A stretch of DNA of 64,000 bases from Gibbula magus. Taxonomy: Eukaryota; Mollusca; Gastropoda; Trochida; Trochidae. Made by a program: the position numbers and the translations under genes. Shown piece by piece: positions 12,540 through 23,968 of this stretch (its first letter is position 1; every line of letters starts with the position of its first letter). The notes under the pieces are model-generated. The model saw only the letters and a list, made by a program, of their open reading frames with translations, did not search any database and was not told the DNA's origin. The DNA is taken from assembly GCA_936450465.1 (NCBI GenBank), contig OW388305.1, positions 55,294,625-55,358,624 on the forward strand, read 5' to 3'.

Positions 12540-12960
12540 TATACCCCTGCCTTACAATGCAAGCTGGGGTATAAAGCGTCCATTCTGCCTGTCTGTCTGT
12601 CCGTCACACAGGGTTCACCACACTTACTACACATGTTAGCCATGATCTCTAGTAATGCCTTGTGAGGCTTGGACTGATTTCTGAATTTTATTGTTTGCGT
12701 TTCCATGTAAACATGACCAAAACAGTGACTCTGTAAGGAAGTCATTTTGTGGGAGCATATTTCCCAAACTAAACATGCTACACATGTAAGCTATCATGTC
12801 TAGTTGTGCCTTTTGAGAGTAAGACCCATTACTGAATTTTATTTTTGGCGGTTTCCATGGAAACATGACCACAACAGTGACTCTGTGCGGAAGTGATTTT
12901 GTGCTGAACTTATCTCCCTAACTATACATTCTAGCTACACCAAACTTCATACATATGTCA
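12540..12960 (-). mobile_element. Family B-like end and two satellite units, minus
   Basis: 12540-12573 folds with arms TATACCCC and GGGGTATA, followed by CTGTCTGTCTGTCCGTC, the reversed GGAC-rich segment. Two diverged units of roughly 155-160 bp follow, with GTTTCCATG(T/G)AAACATGACC at about 12698 and 12853. The distal end is missing. Confidence 0.6.
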
Positions 12961-13007
12961 ACCATAGTGCCTACATATGCCTTTTTGACCTATTTCTGAT
13001 TTTTAGC

Positions 13008-13482
13008 CTTATGGCATGGCGTCCGTCCGTAAACTTTTCACTTGTTCGACTTCCTCTCCAGAACCAAAAGGTCTAGAGAACTGAAATTGTATGTGCAGAC
13101 TCCTTGGCTAATGGGGATTCTAAATTATATATTTCGTGACCCCATGACCCCAAATGGGGTCACAGGGGTCACAACCTAAAAAACCTATTTTCATCTTCTT
13201 CTCCAGTTCCAATAGGTCTAGAGAGCTGAAAAGTTGTGTGCCGACTCCTTTACCAATGGGGATTCTAAATTGTAGATTTGGTAACCCCATTACTTAAAAT
13301 AGGGTCACAGGGGTCAAGACCTTAAAAACCTATTTTCATCTTCTTCTCCAGTACATAAGCTCTAGAAAGCTGAAATGTTTGGTGCAGACTCCTTGGCCAA
13401 TAGGGATTCTAAATTGTAGATTTGGTGACCCTGTGACCCCAATTGTGAGTCATAAGAGTCACAATCTAAAAAACATGACTTA
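13008..13482 (-). mobile_element. Family A fragment, about three satellite units
   Basis: It starts in TTATGGCATGGCGTCCGTCC and runs through about three reversed 145-bp units with CTTCTTCTCCAG and TTCTAAATTGTAGATTTGGT landmarks. The left hairpin end is absent, so this is a truncated copy. Confidence 0.7.
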
Positions 13483-13504
13483 ACAGTTGCTCTGGCTATA
13501 TTAT

Positions 13505-14163
13505 AAGCTCATCAGACCTGAAAGGTCAGATGTATTTATGGCATGGCCCGGCGTCCGTCCGTCCGTAAAATTTCCACCCTTTCGACCGATACACCCCCAA
13601 ATCTGTAGGGGGTCAAAGTTCGATCATCACGAATTCCAACGCCCACAAATATGGCCGCCAGAGACGTTAAAAGTAAAACCTGTAAACAACTTCTTCTCCG
13701 AAAGCGCTTGATATAGGAATGTGAAATTTTGTCATTAACATCTTTGTAGGAATGAGATACAAGATTGTAAATTTGGTTGAGATAAATTATGAAATATGAA
13801 ATATGAACTTTGTTTTGCTTTTACTGATACTTTGGGGGGTAGGGGCTGGGCCGGTGGGGACGGGTGGGGAGGGAGGTCTCAATGTGTAAAGGGCCATGTT
13901 ATCTTGCTCCATGACTGTGTAAAAATAAGTAAGTAAGTAATAAAGTATAGATCTTTATTCAGTAAGTCTAGATAAACTGAATATCGAACTGGTCATCATA
14001 AGGATGAAGATACAACAATTTAAACAATTCCATAGACTAAATTTTAGTCTAAGGGCTATAATAAAATGTTCATTGGGTTTTGGTCAGGTCTTTGCGGATG
14101 ATTTTTCCACTCATAAGTAAGGTTCATTAATACGGTATACTCACTTGAGAAGGGATTTGTATT
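13505..14163 (-). mobile_element. Family A-type 3' end plus unassigned DNA
   Basis: 13507 onward reads GCTCATCAGACCTGAAAGGTC, then ATGGCATGGCCCGGCGTCCG, the family A right end in reverse. The interior differs from the 145-bp satellite, so it may belong to a sister family. A G-rich run lies at 13834-13875. The fragment is interrupted by the element starting at 14164. Confidence 0.5.
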
Positions 14164-17100
14164 CCCAGCAGGCAATCTGACGTTGAACCGACGTTGAAAC
14201 GACGTCGTTCATCGACGTTGAAATGACGTTGTTTTATGGGTGCATATGACATTTGCGGCGATTATCGACGTTGAATCGACTTCGAAACAACGTTGTTGCT
14301 ACGACGTTGCATCAACGTAGATTCGACGTTGCAATAACGTTGGTTCGACGTTGTATCTACGTTGATACGACGTTGCACCAACGTTGATGCAACGTCATAT
14401 CAAAAACGTTGTTAAGACGTCGATTCAACGACAGTACATCGACGTCGCCGCAAATTTCATATGCAACCATAATACAACGTCATTTCAACGTCGATAATTA
14501 ACGTTCTTTCTCAGCAGTAGCAATCTCTAAAAAATAATCTCAATTCTAAAAGTTAGAATCTCTAAAAGATACGTAGATATTATATCTTCCAGGTTAGCTG
14601 TAGCAACAAGGGATTAGTCATAGCAACCAAAATTGAACAAGAAACAACAGACAGCTAGGGATTAAGATTACATAATTGTTTATTCTGGCTTAAAATAACA
14701 AGAATACGCAATTCTTTTTGTCTTCAACGGCGCGTTCTACGTTTCGTCACAGCACAATTCATCAGCTTTCTGGAAAAGATAAAGACAACTTACACAAATT
14801 AAAAGGGAAAGAAAATCAACTTATTATTTATGTCGATACTTCATCAAATCATGAAATGTGTTTAATATCTATGGATCTTTACCGTTTTATGTCGGAAAAT
14901 ACATGATGATGCATCATGAATAAGTGTATACCTGAGAAAAGATTCTGGATGGAGCCTGATAGATAACCCAGCTAATCTATAGATGCGATATCTCCCGTCT
15001 GCTATTCTCTGCTCCCTATCTTATCCGTTCTCAAGCAGTTGACTGAAAACAGAAATGTGAGCATTTATAATTAATCACAAAATACAGTCATACTTCTTTA
15101 ACACAATTATTCATAGAAATTAATTTACAAAGATACATTAATCTAACGTTCAACACATCTACATATTTCAAGGAACAAGTTGTATATAGTCAGGAAAACA
15201 ATTAATTTGTCAACACAATAACTGAATTTCCACTGATACCAGCTCCTATAAATAATTATAAATGAATCACTTTAAGTATATCGATATACTTTTTTAGCAT
15301 AAATTATACATGTCAATTACGTGTACATGCACAGATAATTATCATGAAATAATTTCTGTTTGAATCAATATACAACTTTTCAGTTTGATTAGAAATCATC
15401 CCAACAATATCATTTGAATTTAACGCATGTCATCATATATAGATACTGTATCTTTATTTATTTTTTTAAATCCAATCGATCATCACGTTGATGTTTTCAG
15501 AAATATGTATACTTATTAGTTAATTTAATCAAATTACTGTGATTTCTTTGATTAACGATGGAATTTTTAACGTTACATAAATTGTTGTTCATGTTTTTCA
15601 TAATTTATGTTTAATTTTCTGTTTTCTATCTTGGAAATGACAGTACATTAGATCAACATATAGATAGTTGTGAAAAATTTAACATGGCGATCTATGGAAA
15701 ACATTTTATTCAATGTACACATGTAGGTAAATCTGATGACATTATTTAGATTGTCCTCGGAAAATGTCATTTACAGTATGTACTTCAAGCTGAGATGATT
15801 TCAGATAAAGCTGAACATTTTGACATTGATCCAACAAGAACTAATTTTACGAAACTTATTTATCCTAGAGTCGACTAAATCCCTATGTATGTGTATGGAA
15901 TTAACGTCACCGTCCGAATACTTTTTGCAGCACTCTGTATATCATATTGAAATAACGTTTAAATATAAGTGTCACAGTAATATTCATGATGTCAATTTTA
16001 GCACGCTTTGTAATCGTGTTAATATGATGCAAATAGCAATCAACATAAACAAGGTAGCAAAGCCTGCACTCAGTGAACTTGCAAACAGCTGATCGAAGAC
16101 AATACGAACTCCGCGCATCGTTGTGAAAAGACACGTCACGGAGCACTTTACGCAACACTGTAAAGAGTTTGCCAATGTTTCCAAAGCCGGGCAGGCGACA
16201 CCAAAATTGGTTTGCAAATAAAATGTCGTTGATCTCTATTTAGTGAAAATCAAGTTTATTGATAGGTTAGATAGGTAGGTAATAGTAGCACAATCATTCA
16301 AATTCCTACTCGTTCTTCAACAGTGTTGATAAGACTGCCGACTTCTACAGCAGTAAATGTAAACTACACGCTTCGCTTTGCGATTGAGTTGAGTGGTAGG
16401 CTAGTGTGACGGGTTTGGTTTGGACGACGTATCCGTATTGGGTTGACTTTATTCAATATTAATGATCAAAGTGTGCATTAATGCAGGGACAACAACTTAC
16501 CCCAGAAAGAGAGTGGCGACACCAGTATCCATAATACGCAACACAGATTCCTTCAATATGGTGGCGAAAGTACTTGGTTTGTGACGTAATCGTTGCACAC
16601 ATGACGTCATAAGCTTTTGTGCTGGCGCGAAAACGTACACAGTTTCAAAAATATTTGTTACGTTTTAGAAAAAAGTCTCAAATGATAAATAAGTAAATGA
16701 TTAAAATACATGGGCATACAAAATTTATTACATATCTGTTTAAAAATAAATTCCCCGTTAACTATTAAAATAATTCGTAACAGTATCATTCGTTAAAATC
16801 ATTAAATCAATAAAAAAAAATATGTGCACAAATACATTTTCATTGATTGTAGAATACGTGTAGGCCTACATGCACATTAATATGTTTAAAATAACATTAC
16901 TCATTACGGAAAATTAAAGAATATCAATGATGGTTTTAACATGGTAATTTATTATATGTCCGACGACGCCTATAATAGGGCCCATGCATAGACTTAATAT
17001 CTTTATATCAATTAATCAAGGATAAAGATTGGAAATATTTGCCTCATAAGCCATTGCGATCGCTAATAAATGAACAGTAGGATGCAGTTAGGATCGATAT

Positions 17101-17404
17101 CGTTGTGGATTGTGAATTAAGATGTTGAAATGCCGTCGCAAATAGACTTATTATCGACGTCGAAAATCACAACGTTGAAATGATGTCAAATATCGACTTA
17201 ACACCGACGTCGAAAATACCGACGTTGAAACGACGTCTGATATCGAATATATTATCGACGTCGAAAATAACAACGTTGAAACGACGTAGTTTTATCGACG
17301 TTGAAAAAAGAGACGTTGAAACGACGTCGTTTTATAGTTGAACGACGTCGCGACATTATTTCAACCAAAATGCGATGTTGTTACAACGTCGTGTGCCTGC
17401 TGGG
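14164..17404. mobile_element. 3.2 kb element with CCCAGCAGGCA inverted ends
   Basis: CCCAGCAGGCA at 14164-14174 is matched by its perfect reverse complement TGCCTGCTGGG at 17394-17404. Both ends run straight into arrays of CGACGTTGAAAC-type motifs (about 14176-14512 and 17105-17393) whose units are themselves near-palindromic (AACGTT, GACGTC). The interior, about 2.5 kb, has no convincing transposase frame, so the element is probably non-autonomous. Part of it (15590-15960) is a dispersed repeat also found near 29.5 kb. Target-site duplication is not clear, so the superfamily is left open. Confidence 0.7.
15590..15960 (+). repeat. Dispersed repeat R1, copy inside the 14164-17404 element
   Basis: It aligns with 29450-29790 in order: CATAATTTATGTTTAATTTTC, ATGTAGGTAAATC(T/A)GATGACAT, GACATTGATCCAA, ATTTATCCTAGA and CACCGTCC(G/A)AATA. 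Identity is moderate, about 70-80% by eye. It also shares AACATGGCGATCTATGGA with 29130. There is no open frame common to the copies. Confidence 0.65.
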
Positions 17405-17526
17405 TTGTTTCTCTCCAAATTTTATACCAATTTGTTTGATGATTTGGGGAATATGTTTAGTCTATTTTAATTGGGAGGATCACCTTATCATATCTTTGCA
17501 GGAATTGTGATACTTGGACAACATAT

Positions 17527-17875
17527 TTAGCAGCTCCGACTTAGGTGGAGCTGCTATCAGTTTTGGCGCAGTTTCCGTTGCTGCCGTCACCAGCGCGTGT
17601 GGTATTGGCTATAACTTTTTTCCTAGAAGGTTTTGAGAACTCATATACATAACTTCTTACTTATACCCCTGGGGAATTTGTTTGACATGATCGCATTTAA
17701 GGTCAAAGGTCAAGGTCACGAGTTCTGAAATTCCTAAAATAATCCTTGTAAACACGGTAACTTTTATATATTTGCGCTATCAGGCTCTTCTTTGGTGTAT
17801 ATCAACTATAGAGAAAGGCCAAGATTTGAAAAGGTTTTCACTCAGATCCGTCAAGGTCAGAACGAGGTCACGAAT
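17527..17875 (+). mobile_element. Hairpin end plus dispersed 310-bp repeat, copy 2
   Basis: 17528-17554 folds as AGCAGCTCC...GGAGCTGCT, the terminal-hairpin style of the satellite elements. 17562-17875 then matches 9708-10016, including AAGGTCAAAGGTCAAGGTCA at 17699-17718. No right end was found, so this is a truncated element. Confidence 0.6.
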
Positions 17876-17924
17876 TAAGCATGCTTTTGCAAAAATGTCT
17901 TATTGCAACTATTAACACTTTGAA

Positions 17925-18228
17925 TCATTACATTTTCATCTTCTTCTCCAGTTTCAAAATGTCTAGAGAGCTGAAAAACGTCTGTGAATACTCCTTGGTC
18001 AATGGGTATTCTAAATTGTAGATTTCTTGACCCCCATGACCCCAAATAGCGTCTCACTGGTCAAGACGTTAAAAACCTATCTACATCTTCTTCTCCAGTA
18101 CATAATGCTTTAGAAAGCTGAAAATTGTGTACAGACTCCTCGGCCAATAGAGGATTCTAAATTATAGATTCCGTGACCCTGTTCAATGAAATCCTATGAG
18201 CTACAGAGCCCATGGCTCTGTTTTTTTC
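17925..18228 (-). mobile_element. Family A fragment with left end, minus
   Basis: About two reversed 145-bp units (CATCTTCTTCTCCAG at 17936 and 18084) lead into CCTATGAGCTACAGAGCCCA and a T-run, the family A left end in reverse (about 18194-18228). The 3' end is missing. Confidence 0.7.
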
Positions 18229-18624
18229 TGTTTCTATGGCAACAATTTGGATATCAAGGGGAGATCTCTGTTTTTGTTATTAACAACACCTAGTTTTTAT
18301 AGTCTTTATATGTGGAAAAGTCCTCATGTATAATTGTGCCTTTTGGAGAAACAGAAATACATTTTAGAATGTAGTTTCCAAACTAGAGCTCAAGAACTAC
18401 AAGAGTAATAAAGCTTAATCAATCTTGGTGTGAACAATCATTATCTGTAGTTGTATGCATAGGGGTGGAGTTCTGGTCTGTGAGAGCGCGTTAGCCATTA
18501 TGCATTTCAACACTCTCTCCCTCAACAACACTGCCTGCTTACATTCCTGCCTCCCTCCAATGTGTTGCATCACTCTCTCACACTCTCTACAACAAAATAC
18601 AATGTCATAACTGTTTGTTTCCAG
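18229..18624 (+). other. Satellite remnant and Helentron leader
   Basis: 18229-18450 resembles a diverged, reversed family C unit (GTGCCTTTTGGAG, TTGGTGTGAACAATCAT). 18480-18620 is CT-rich (CACTCTCTCACACTCTCTAC) and ends in TGTTTGTTTCCAG, a good splice-acceptor sequence directly before the ATG at 18625. It is probably the 5' leader or last leader intron of the transposon gene. Confidence 0.4.
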
Positions 18625-18681
18625 ATGCCTAGGAAGAAGAACTGGCGGAAGGATGCGGCCAATAAGAAGACTACGACTTAG
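18625..18681 (+). pseudogene. Helentron N-terminal coding start
   Basis: ATG at 18625 directly follows a TTTGTTTCCAG acceptor-like sequence and opens a short basic peptide beginning MPRKKNWRKD, stopped at 18679. A basic N-terminus is common in Helitron proteins. The frame differs from that of the protease domain downstream, so at least one indel lies between about 18680 and 18715. Confidence 0.45.
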
Positions 18682-18710
18682 GGTGCTGTCCTCATTAAAA
18701 ACAGCAGCAG

Positions 18711-18972
18711 GGTAAACCTGTTATTGCTCGCAGGGTCTCTATAAACATCAGCAAAGGTCCGGGTCAACCTGTTATTGCTCGCAGGTTGCTCCCTACAAAC
18801 ATGAGCAAAGATCCTGCGTTGAACGAAAGTGCTACTCAAATTCCTACTCAAATTCCTACTCAAATTCCAACTCAAATTCCTACTCAAATTCCTACTCAAA
18901 TTCCTACTCAAATTCCAACTCAATTTCCTACTCAAATTCCTACTCAAATAGCTACTCAAAGTGCGAATCAAA
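18711..18972 (+). repeat. Coding tandem repeats in the Helentron linker
   Basis: An imperfect duplication with CCTGTTATTGCTCGCAGG at 18718 and 18769 is followed from about 18829 by a 12-bp repeat (ACTCAAATTCCT) coding Thr-Gln-Ile-Pro. The 12-bp unit appears about ten times, two with single substitutions, before degenerating at 18960. It is probably a flexible, low-complexity linker between the N-terminus and the protease domain. Confidence 0.8.
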
Positions 18973-19701
18973 TACCTGAAATAAATTGCTTTGTGATAAA
19001 TGCCTCTCAACATCAAGCAGATGCCATATTTGGTGAAAATTCAGGTAAACAGTGTGTAGCTATGTCATTGTCGGCAATTATACATTCAAACGTGACAAAT
19101 GCAACTGATTGGCCCACAAATGACCTGAATACTATCATGTTTCACGGGAATGAATTGTACACGTCTTTTGCAACAGTTTGCCACAATTAACAATGCATAC
19201 TTGAACGAGAAGAGCTTCCAGAACATGTTGAAATCAATGGAACCATATATCAATTGAGGTTAAGTCCTACCCTTTTTGGTCTCTTGAGCACACAAACTGA
19301 TAGTGACACCAATGCAAGCATGTCCTTGAAACATGCCTTGAGGAGATCCTTTGACACTCACAAGTATGCCTTTGTTACATTTTGTGAAGCCACTTTTGCT
19401 ATTGTTTGATTCACATTCACATAATGATGCTGGTGAACTTTCTGTCAATGGTACTTGTATTGTAGCACATTACAACACTTTTCAGCAGGTTCATTCTCAT
19501 TGTGTGCGTCTTGCAAAGTCCATTAAATCTCATGTGAGTTCTCAGTTTGAAGTAACTCCAGTCATTATTACAACGACAAATTGTGAAAGACTTGAAATGC
19601 CAAATGAATCCTCCAGTGACAATGTTAACTCATTCACAGATACAGGTATTTTACTGAATAGACCTGATGCTGAGAATGTGAAAGTGAGACCAATCAATTG
19701 A
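18715..19701 (+). pseudogene. C76-like cysteine protease (deubiquitinase-type) domain of the Helentron
   Basis: After the TQIP linker the frame reads a GxQCVAMSLSAI motif, with the presumed nucleophile Cys in a hydrophobic helix (about 19047-19080). It continues to TFCEATFAIV and, after a frameshift near 19405, LFDSHSHNDAGE. The Asp-x-His pair and the following glycine-rich turn match the catalytic Asp/His region of the C76 (herpesvirus tegument-type) deubiquitinase fold, which also occurs in animal Helitron-like polyproteins. The family cleaves ubiquitin conjugates; a role in transposition is not established. An in-frame TAA lies at 19188-19190 and the frame change near 19405-19410 separates the Cys and Asp/His parts. 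An OTU-type protease is the main alternative; the DxH spacing favours C76. Confidence 0.6.
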
Positions 19702-19755
19702 CAAAGAGCATGATGAATTGGCACCAAAATCTGTTGTCTGAAAGCAAAGACATAA

Positions 19756-20833
19756 TGTCAAGAAACAGCAAGAAGAAAAAAAGATTATAAAAGGAAGTCA
19801 AGAGCTGAGAAACGATTTTCAGACAATTTAGAACATGATGAAACACAATTGCCAACGAAAAGGAACAGACATTCTGTAGATGCTGAATATAGAGAACGCA
19901 CTAAGACAGCAAGCAATGTGAAATATGCTATGGACATTACTTTCAGAGAAACTGTAAAATCTGCAAGCATTAACAAATATGCTACAAATACACAGCACCG
20001 AGAAGCAGTGAAATCTGCCAGCATTGACAAATATGCCTCAAATACACAACACCGTGAAGCCTTGATATCTGCAGGTATTGACAAATATGCTACAGATACT
20101 GAGTACCGTGAAGCCATGATATCTGCAGGTATGGACAAATATGCTACAGATACAGAGTACCGTGAAGCCATGATATCTGCAGGTATTGACAAGTATGCTC
20201 ACAATCCTGAACACAGGGCAAATGTGAAGAGTTCAGTTAAAAAACAAAGACTTTCAAAGAAACAACAGCAGCAAAGTATTCAACATGTTACTGAAGCATT
20301 CAGATTATCAATAAAAGAAGGTCCTGACTATGTGTGTGCTGTTTGCCATAGAAAACTGTTACATAAACAGGTGATTCAGTGTAAGAGATCTTACTACAAG
20401 ACAAAAGGGGACAATGCTTCATTAGTTGCTGATAAGTGCATAACAGAAACTTATTTGCATACCTGTTCTGAAGATTGTCAAGAAAGTTGTGTCCTAGCAA
20501 AAGGATCATCATCAAAATTATGGATTTGCCACTCATGTCATGATAAAGTATCACGAGCAAAAATTCCAGGCGAATCAGTTGGCAACAATCTTAAGTTTCA
20601 ACCAATCCCTCCAGAACTTGAAACTCTGAATGAACTTGAAAAACATCTGCTATCATTGCACATACCATTTATGAAACTTGTTGCTCTTCCAAAGGGTTCA
20701 TGGGCCAGTTGTCAGTGTTCCATCAAACATTGTCCAAACTGTGAATGCATTACCAAGATCTGATTCAGATCAGCTTGTTCAGGTGAAATTGAAAAGGAAA
20801 CTAACTTACAAAGGACACTATAAGAATCAATAT
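19756..20833 (+). pseudogene. Helentron repeat and Cys-rich region (DUF6570-like)
   Basis: It is open from after the stop at 19753-19755 to 20763. A basic start is followed by six 18-residue repeats of the form KYAxxxxxREAxxSAxID (19921-20244). A Cys-rich stretch comes next (CAVCHRKL, then CITETYLHTCSEDCQESC and WICHSCHDKV), a likely zinc-binding region. The text ETLNELEKHLLSLHIPFMKL is the conserved region that precedes Rep in Helitron proteins. A frameshift near 20700-20720 moves the reading to VPSNIVQTVNALPRSDSDQL. The coding then continues to TYKGHYKNQYVNSS before the next break near 20846. Confidence 0.8.
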
Positions 20834-20872
20834 GTGAACAGCTCTTGACTATCTACAAGCTAACAACAAATA

Positions 20873-21449
20873 TACTCACGTGCAAAAGAAACGTCCCCAC
20901 ATTTTGAAAACAGTATAAAATGAAATATTGATGTCAGAGAAAATAGATTTTGAATGTATTTGGTAGCCACATGTTTTGTATAGAAGTATTCACAATTTCA
21001 TATATCAGAGTATGCTTCTTTTACTTTTACATCTGTTCAAATACACATGGAGTGCTAAAATCGCTTTTAAAGATGTTTTTGGCTCACAATATTTGGTATT
21101 CAAGTTTAAAACATTGAAAAAGTAGAAATCTAATTAATTAAAGAAGTCCTCGACATAAATAACCTTCTTTGATTTAAATTTGTTGACGCGTCATTACTGT
21201 AGGACGTCACAAAACAAGCCAAAACTGGCTTTTTGATGCTTCTATCTCGTCTAGTTAAGGAGATTCCAAAACGACCATTTCTTAAAACTTGTGTTTCTCA
21301 AGAGTTATGAATAGATAATGTTTTGAAAATTCATATATAGTATTGTTGGGTTCTGAAGACATGATGTAACGCTGTTTCAGTCGCATTTGAAATATTTCGA
21401 TTGAAAAATCTTGTATTTTGTATGGGGACGTTTCTTTTGCACGTGAGTT
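20873..21449. mobile_element. mariner-like MITE, copy 2, inside the Helentron
   Basis: Inverted ends of about 26 bp start TACTCACGTGCAAAAGAAAC at 20873 and mirror at 21424-21449. A TA precedes (20871-20872) and follows (21450-21451). Removing the insert and one TA restores the host text as AAC AAA TAC TAC AGA GAT (NNKYYRD), a conserved Helitron stretch, which proves the TA target duplication. The element is 577 bp with no transposase. It shares its interior with 957-1450 in reverse. Confidence 0.9.
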
Positions 21450-21451
21450 TA

Positions 21452-23968
21452 CTACAGAGATGTGAAATTGAATTGAACCTGGATTAATCCACTGACAGTT
21501 ATTGATGAGGGAGATGAAACTGTTCTCCAAAATGATCACCAATGTGACATGGACATTGCAGATGAAAATGCAAAAAATGTTGATTTGACTCTTGAGGAAT
21601 GTGACAATCATGGCATGCTGTTAGACACATGTTTACAGCCTATTGACATTGGCCAGGAAATTCTTGATCAACATTTTGATGAAATTACTAGCATTGCACC
21701 AGCTGAAGGCAATACTCCTACCCGAATGCTCCAAGACAGCGATGATGAAGCCAAAGCATTTCCATGTCTTTTTCCAAAGGGTGCCCCAATATATCATGAC
21801 AATCGTGAGGAGAAATTGACTCTTTCTCGTTACCTGCACTGTCGATTAATGAATGCTGATACAAGATGTGCACAAAGCATCCCATAGATATGTCATGCCC
21901 AGTACAGATCTGAAATTGAGCAGGTTATCTCAAAAGCATCAATTGCTTTACGCAAAGGCACAGGTGATCGTGCTCAACATCAATGCTTATACATTGACTG
22001 ATCATGAATCATTGCGAATTTTTTTGAAAAATGATGAAGGGTATAAATTCTTGACACCAATCCGAGGAACACCTCCTTACTGGGCAACTACACAAAAAGA
22101 TCTCTTTGCTATGATAAGGCAGCTTGGTATTTCAACTTGGTTTTGTTCCTTTTCGTCTGCTGAAACAAGATGGCCTGAAATAATTGAGAGCATTTTAAGA
22201 GAAAATGGAGATTTCTGCAAAGTTAATGACCTTGACTGGAATGAAAAATGTGCAATACTGAGAAAGAATCCTGTCACAACTGCCAGCATGTTCGATCAGA
22301 GGTTCCATACCTTTTTAAAAGATGTGATCATGTCACCTGCACAACCCATTGGAAAAATCAAAGACTATTTCTTTCGTGTGGAATTTCAACAACGTGGTTC
22401 ACCACATGTACATTGTTAATTCTGGGTGGATGATGCTCCAAGAATTGATGAACAAACTGATGATGAAGTTGTTGACTTTGTGAACAACTATGTTTCCTGT
22501 GACATGCCAAACGAGAATGCTGATCATGAACTGCACGAAATTGTCACCAATATACAGAGACATTATTAAGAGACACTCAAAGACATGCAAAAAGAATGGA
22601 AAAGAATGCCGTTTCAATTTTCCACGTCCACCCTCTCAGAAAACATCTGTGTGTCGTTCAGAAACTAAGACAGTTGAAGTTCCAGTTGCTGAAAATGACA
22701 ATATGACTGAAGAGGAACACAGAGTATGTCAAATGAAATTACAAGAAGCTATTGACAATAACAGTCGGATCATGAATAAGGAAAAAGCTAAAGAAATTCT
22801 TGGCAAAATCTGGCAAGTTTTGATTCTGTTGACGACCTGTTCACACACTTTGGTATTTCCCCAAGAGATGTATGAAGCAGCATAAAAAACAATAACAAAC
22901 AAGACCAGTGTGGTTCTTCAGAGAAATTCTTCAGATGTGTGGGTCAATCAGTACAATCCTGATCTTTTGCGCTGTTGGGGTGCCAACATGGACATTCAGT
23001 TTGTAGTCGATGCATATTCATGTGTTGTTTACATTGTGTCATACATTTCGAAAGCTGAGAAAGAAATGGGCTTGCTATTAGAACGAGCACAAACCAAAGT
23101 CAGAAGGGAAGGCAATGTAGATGCCAAAAATGCAATGAGAAAGATTGGCACAAAGTACTTGAACAGTCGTGAAGTGAGTGCACAAGAAGTGATATTCCGT
23201 GTTTGCACACTTGATCTCAAAGGGTGTTCAAGAAAAGTTGAATTCATCCCCATTGTCAACCGAGTCAGAATGAGTATGCCACTGAAACAACTCAAAGAAA
23301 ACGTAGCCAAAGGAGAAATTGATAATGATGATGTGTGGTTGCCCAGCACTGCTGACAAATACAGAGCCAGACCTGACACACATGAATTTCGTGAAATGTG
23401 CCAAGTGACATTCGTGTCCGAGTACAGATTCTTGTCAAAATCTGAATTGTCTATTGTAGCAGATGAAACGAGGCGCACACCTGTCATTGCCTTGCTTAAC
23501 AATCTTGGCCATGTCAAAAAAAGAACAAATACTGATCCAGCAGTTGTCAGGTATGCCAGATTTTCAAAGGAGAAAGAACCAGAAAAGTACTGTCAAGCTA
23601 GCATTGAATTGTTCCTTCCCCATACAAGTGAACATCAATTGTTACCACCACAGTTTCGAACATATGAACATTTCTACTCTGATGGAGCAGTTGCTACAGC
23701 TTCAGGTGAAGTTGAAACTGTCATTTCAATTGTTGAAAGAAACAGAAACGCATTTGAGAGAAATGCTTCTGACGTGCAACTTGCACAGGAAATACTCGAG
23801 ACAGCTGGTAGTCTCGAAGATGCTTGGTCTCAGATCTGTCCACAAGCTGAAGTTGATAGGTTTGAATGTCAGGATCTCAGAAATAATGCTGAATCTGATG
23901 ATCAGAATGACACAGATGATGAACAGAACATTCCAGACTTGCTTCCTCATGAGGAACGTGTTTCATGA
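21452..23968 (+). pseudogene. Helentron Rep (HUH endonuclease) domain
   Basis: Three frames carry one domain: [15 protein letters not shown] (21810s), [20 protein letters not shown], then the metal-binding HUH motif in [11 protein letters not shown] (22386-22418). It continues with the CRFNFPRP motif (about 22600) and [20 protein letters not shown] (about 23008-23067). The two tyrosines in YIVSY, four residues apart, are the expected catalytic pair of Helitron Rep. These enzymes nick and covalently hold the 5' end of single-stranded DNA. Stops lie at 22417-22419, about 22567 (with a frameshift) and 22883-22885; a frameshift occurs near 21870. The last 352-codon frame (22910-23968) is open. 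The acidic C-terminus ([11 protein letters not shown]) is a linker to the helicase. Confidence 0.9.

Noticed and set aside
11815..18615. Shared origin of the family A subterminal region (about 12040-12110) and the Helentron leader (18480-18615)
   Set aside because: Both are rich in CTCTC and contain CAATGTCAT, but beyond this simple-sequence likeness no ordered alignment could be made by eye.
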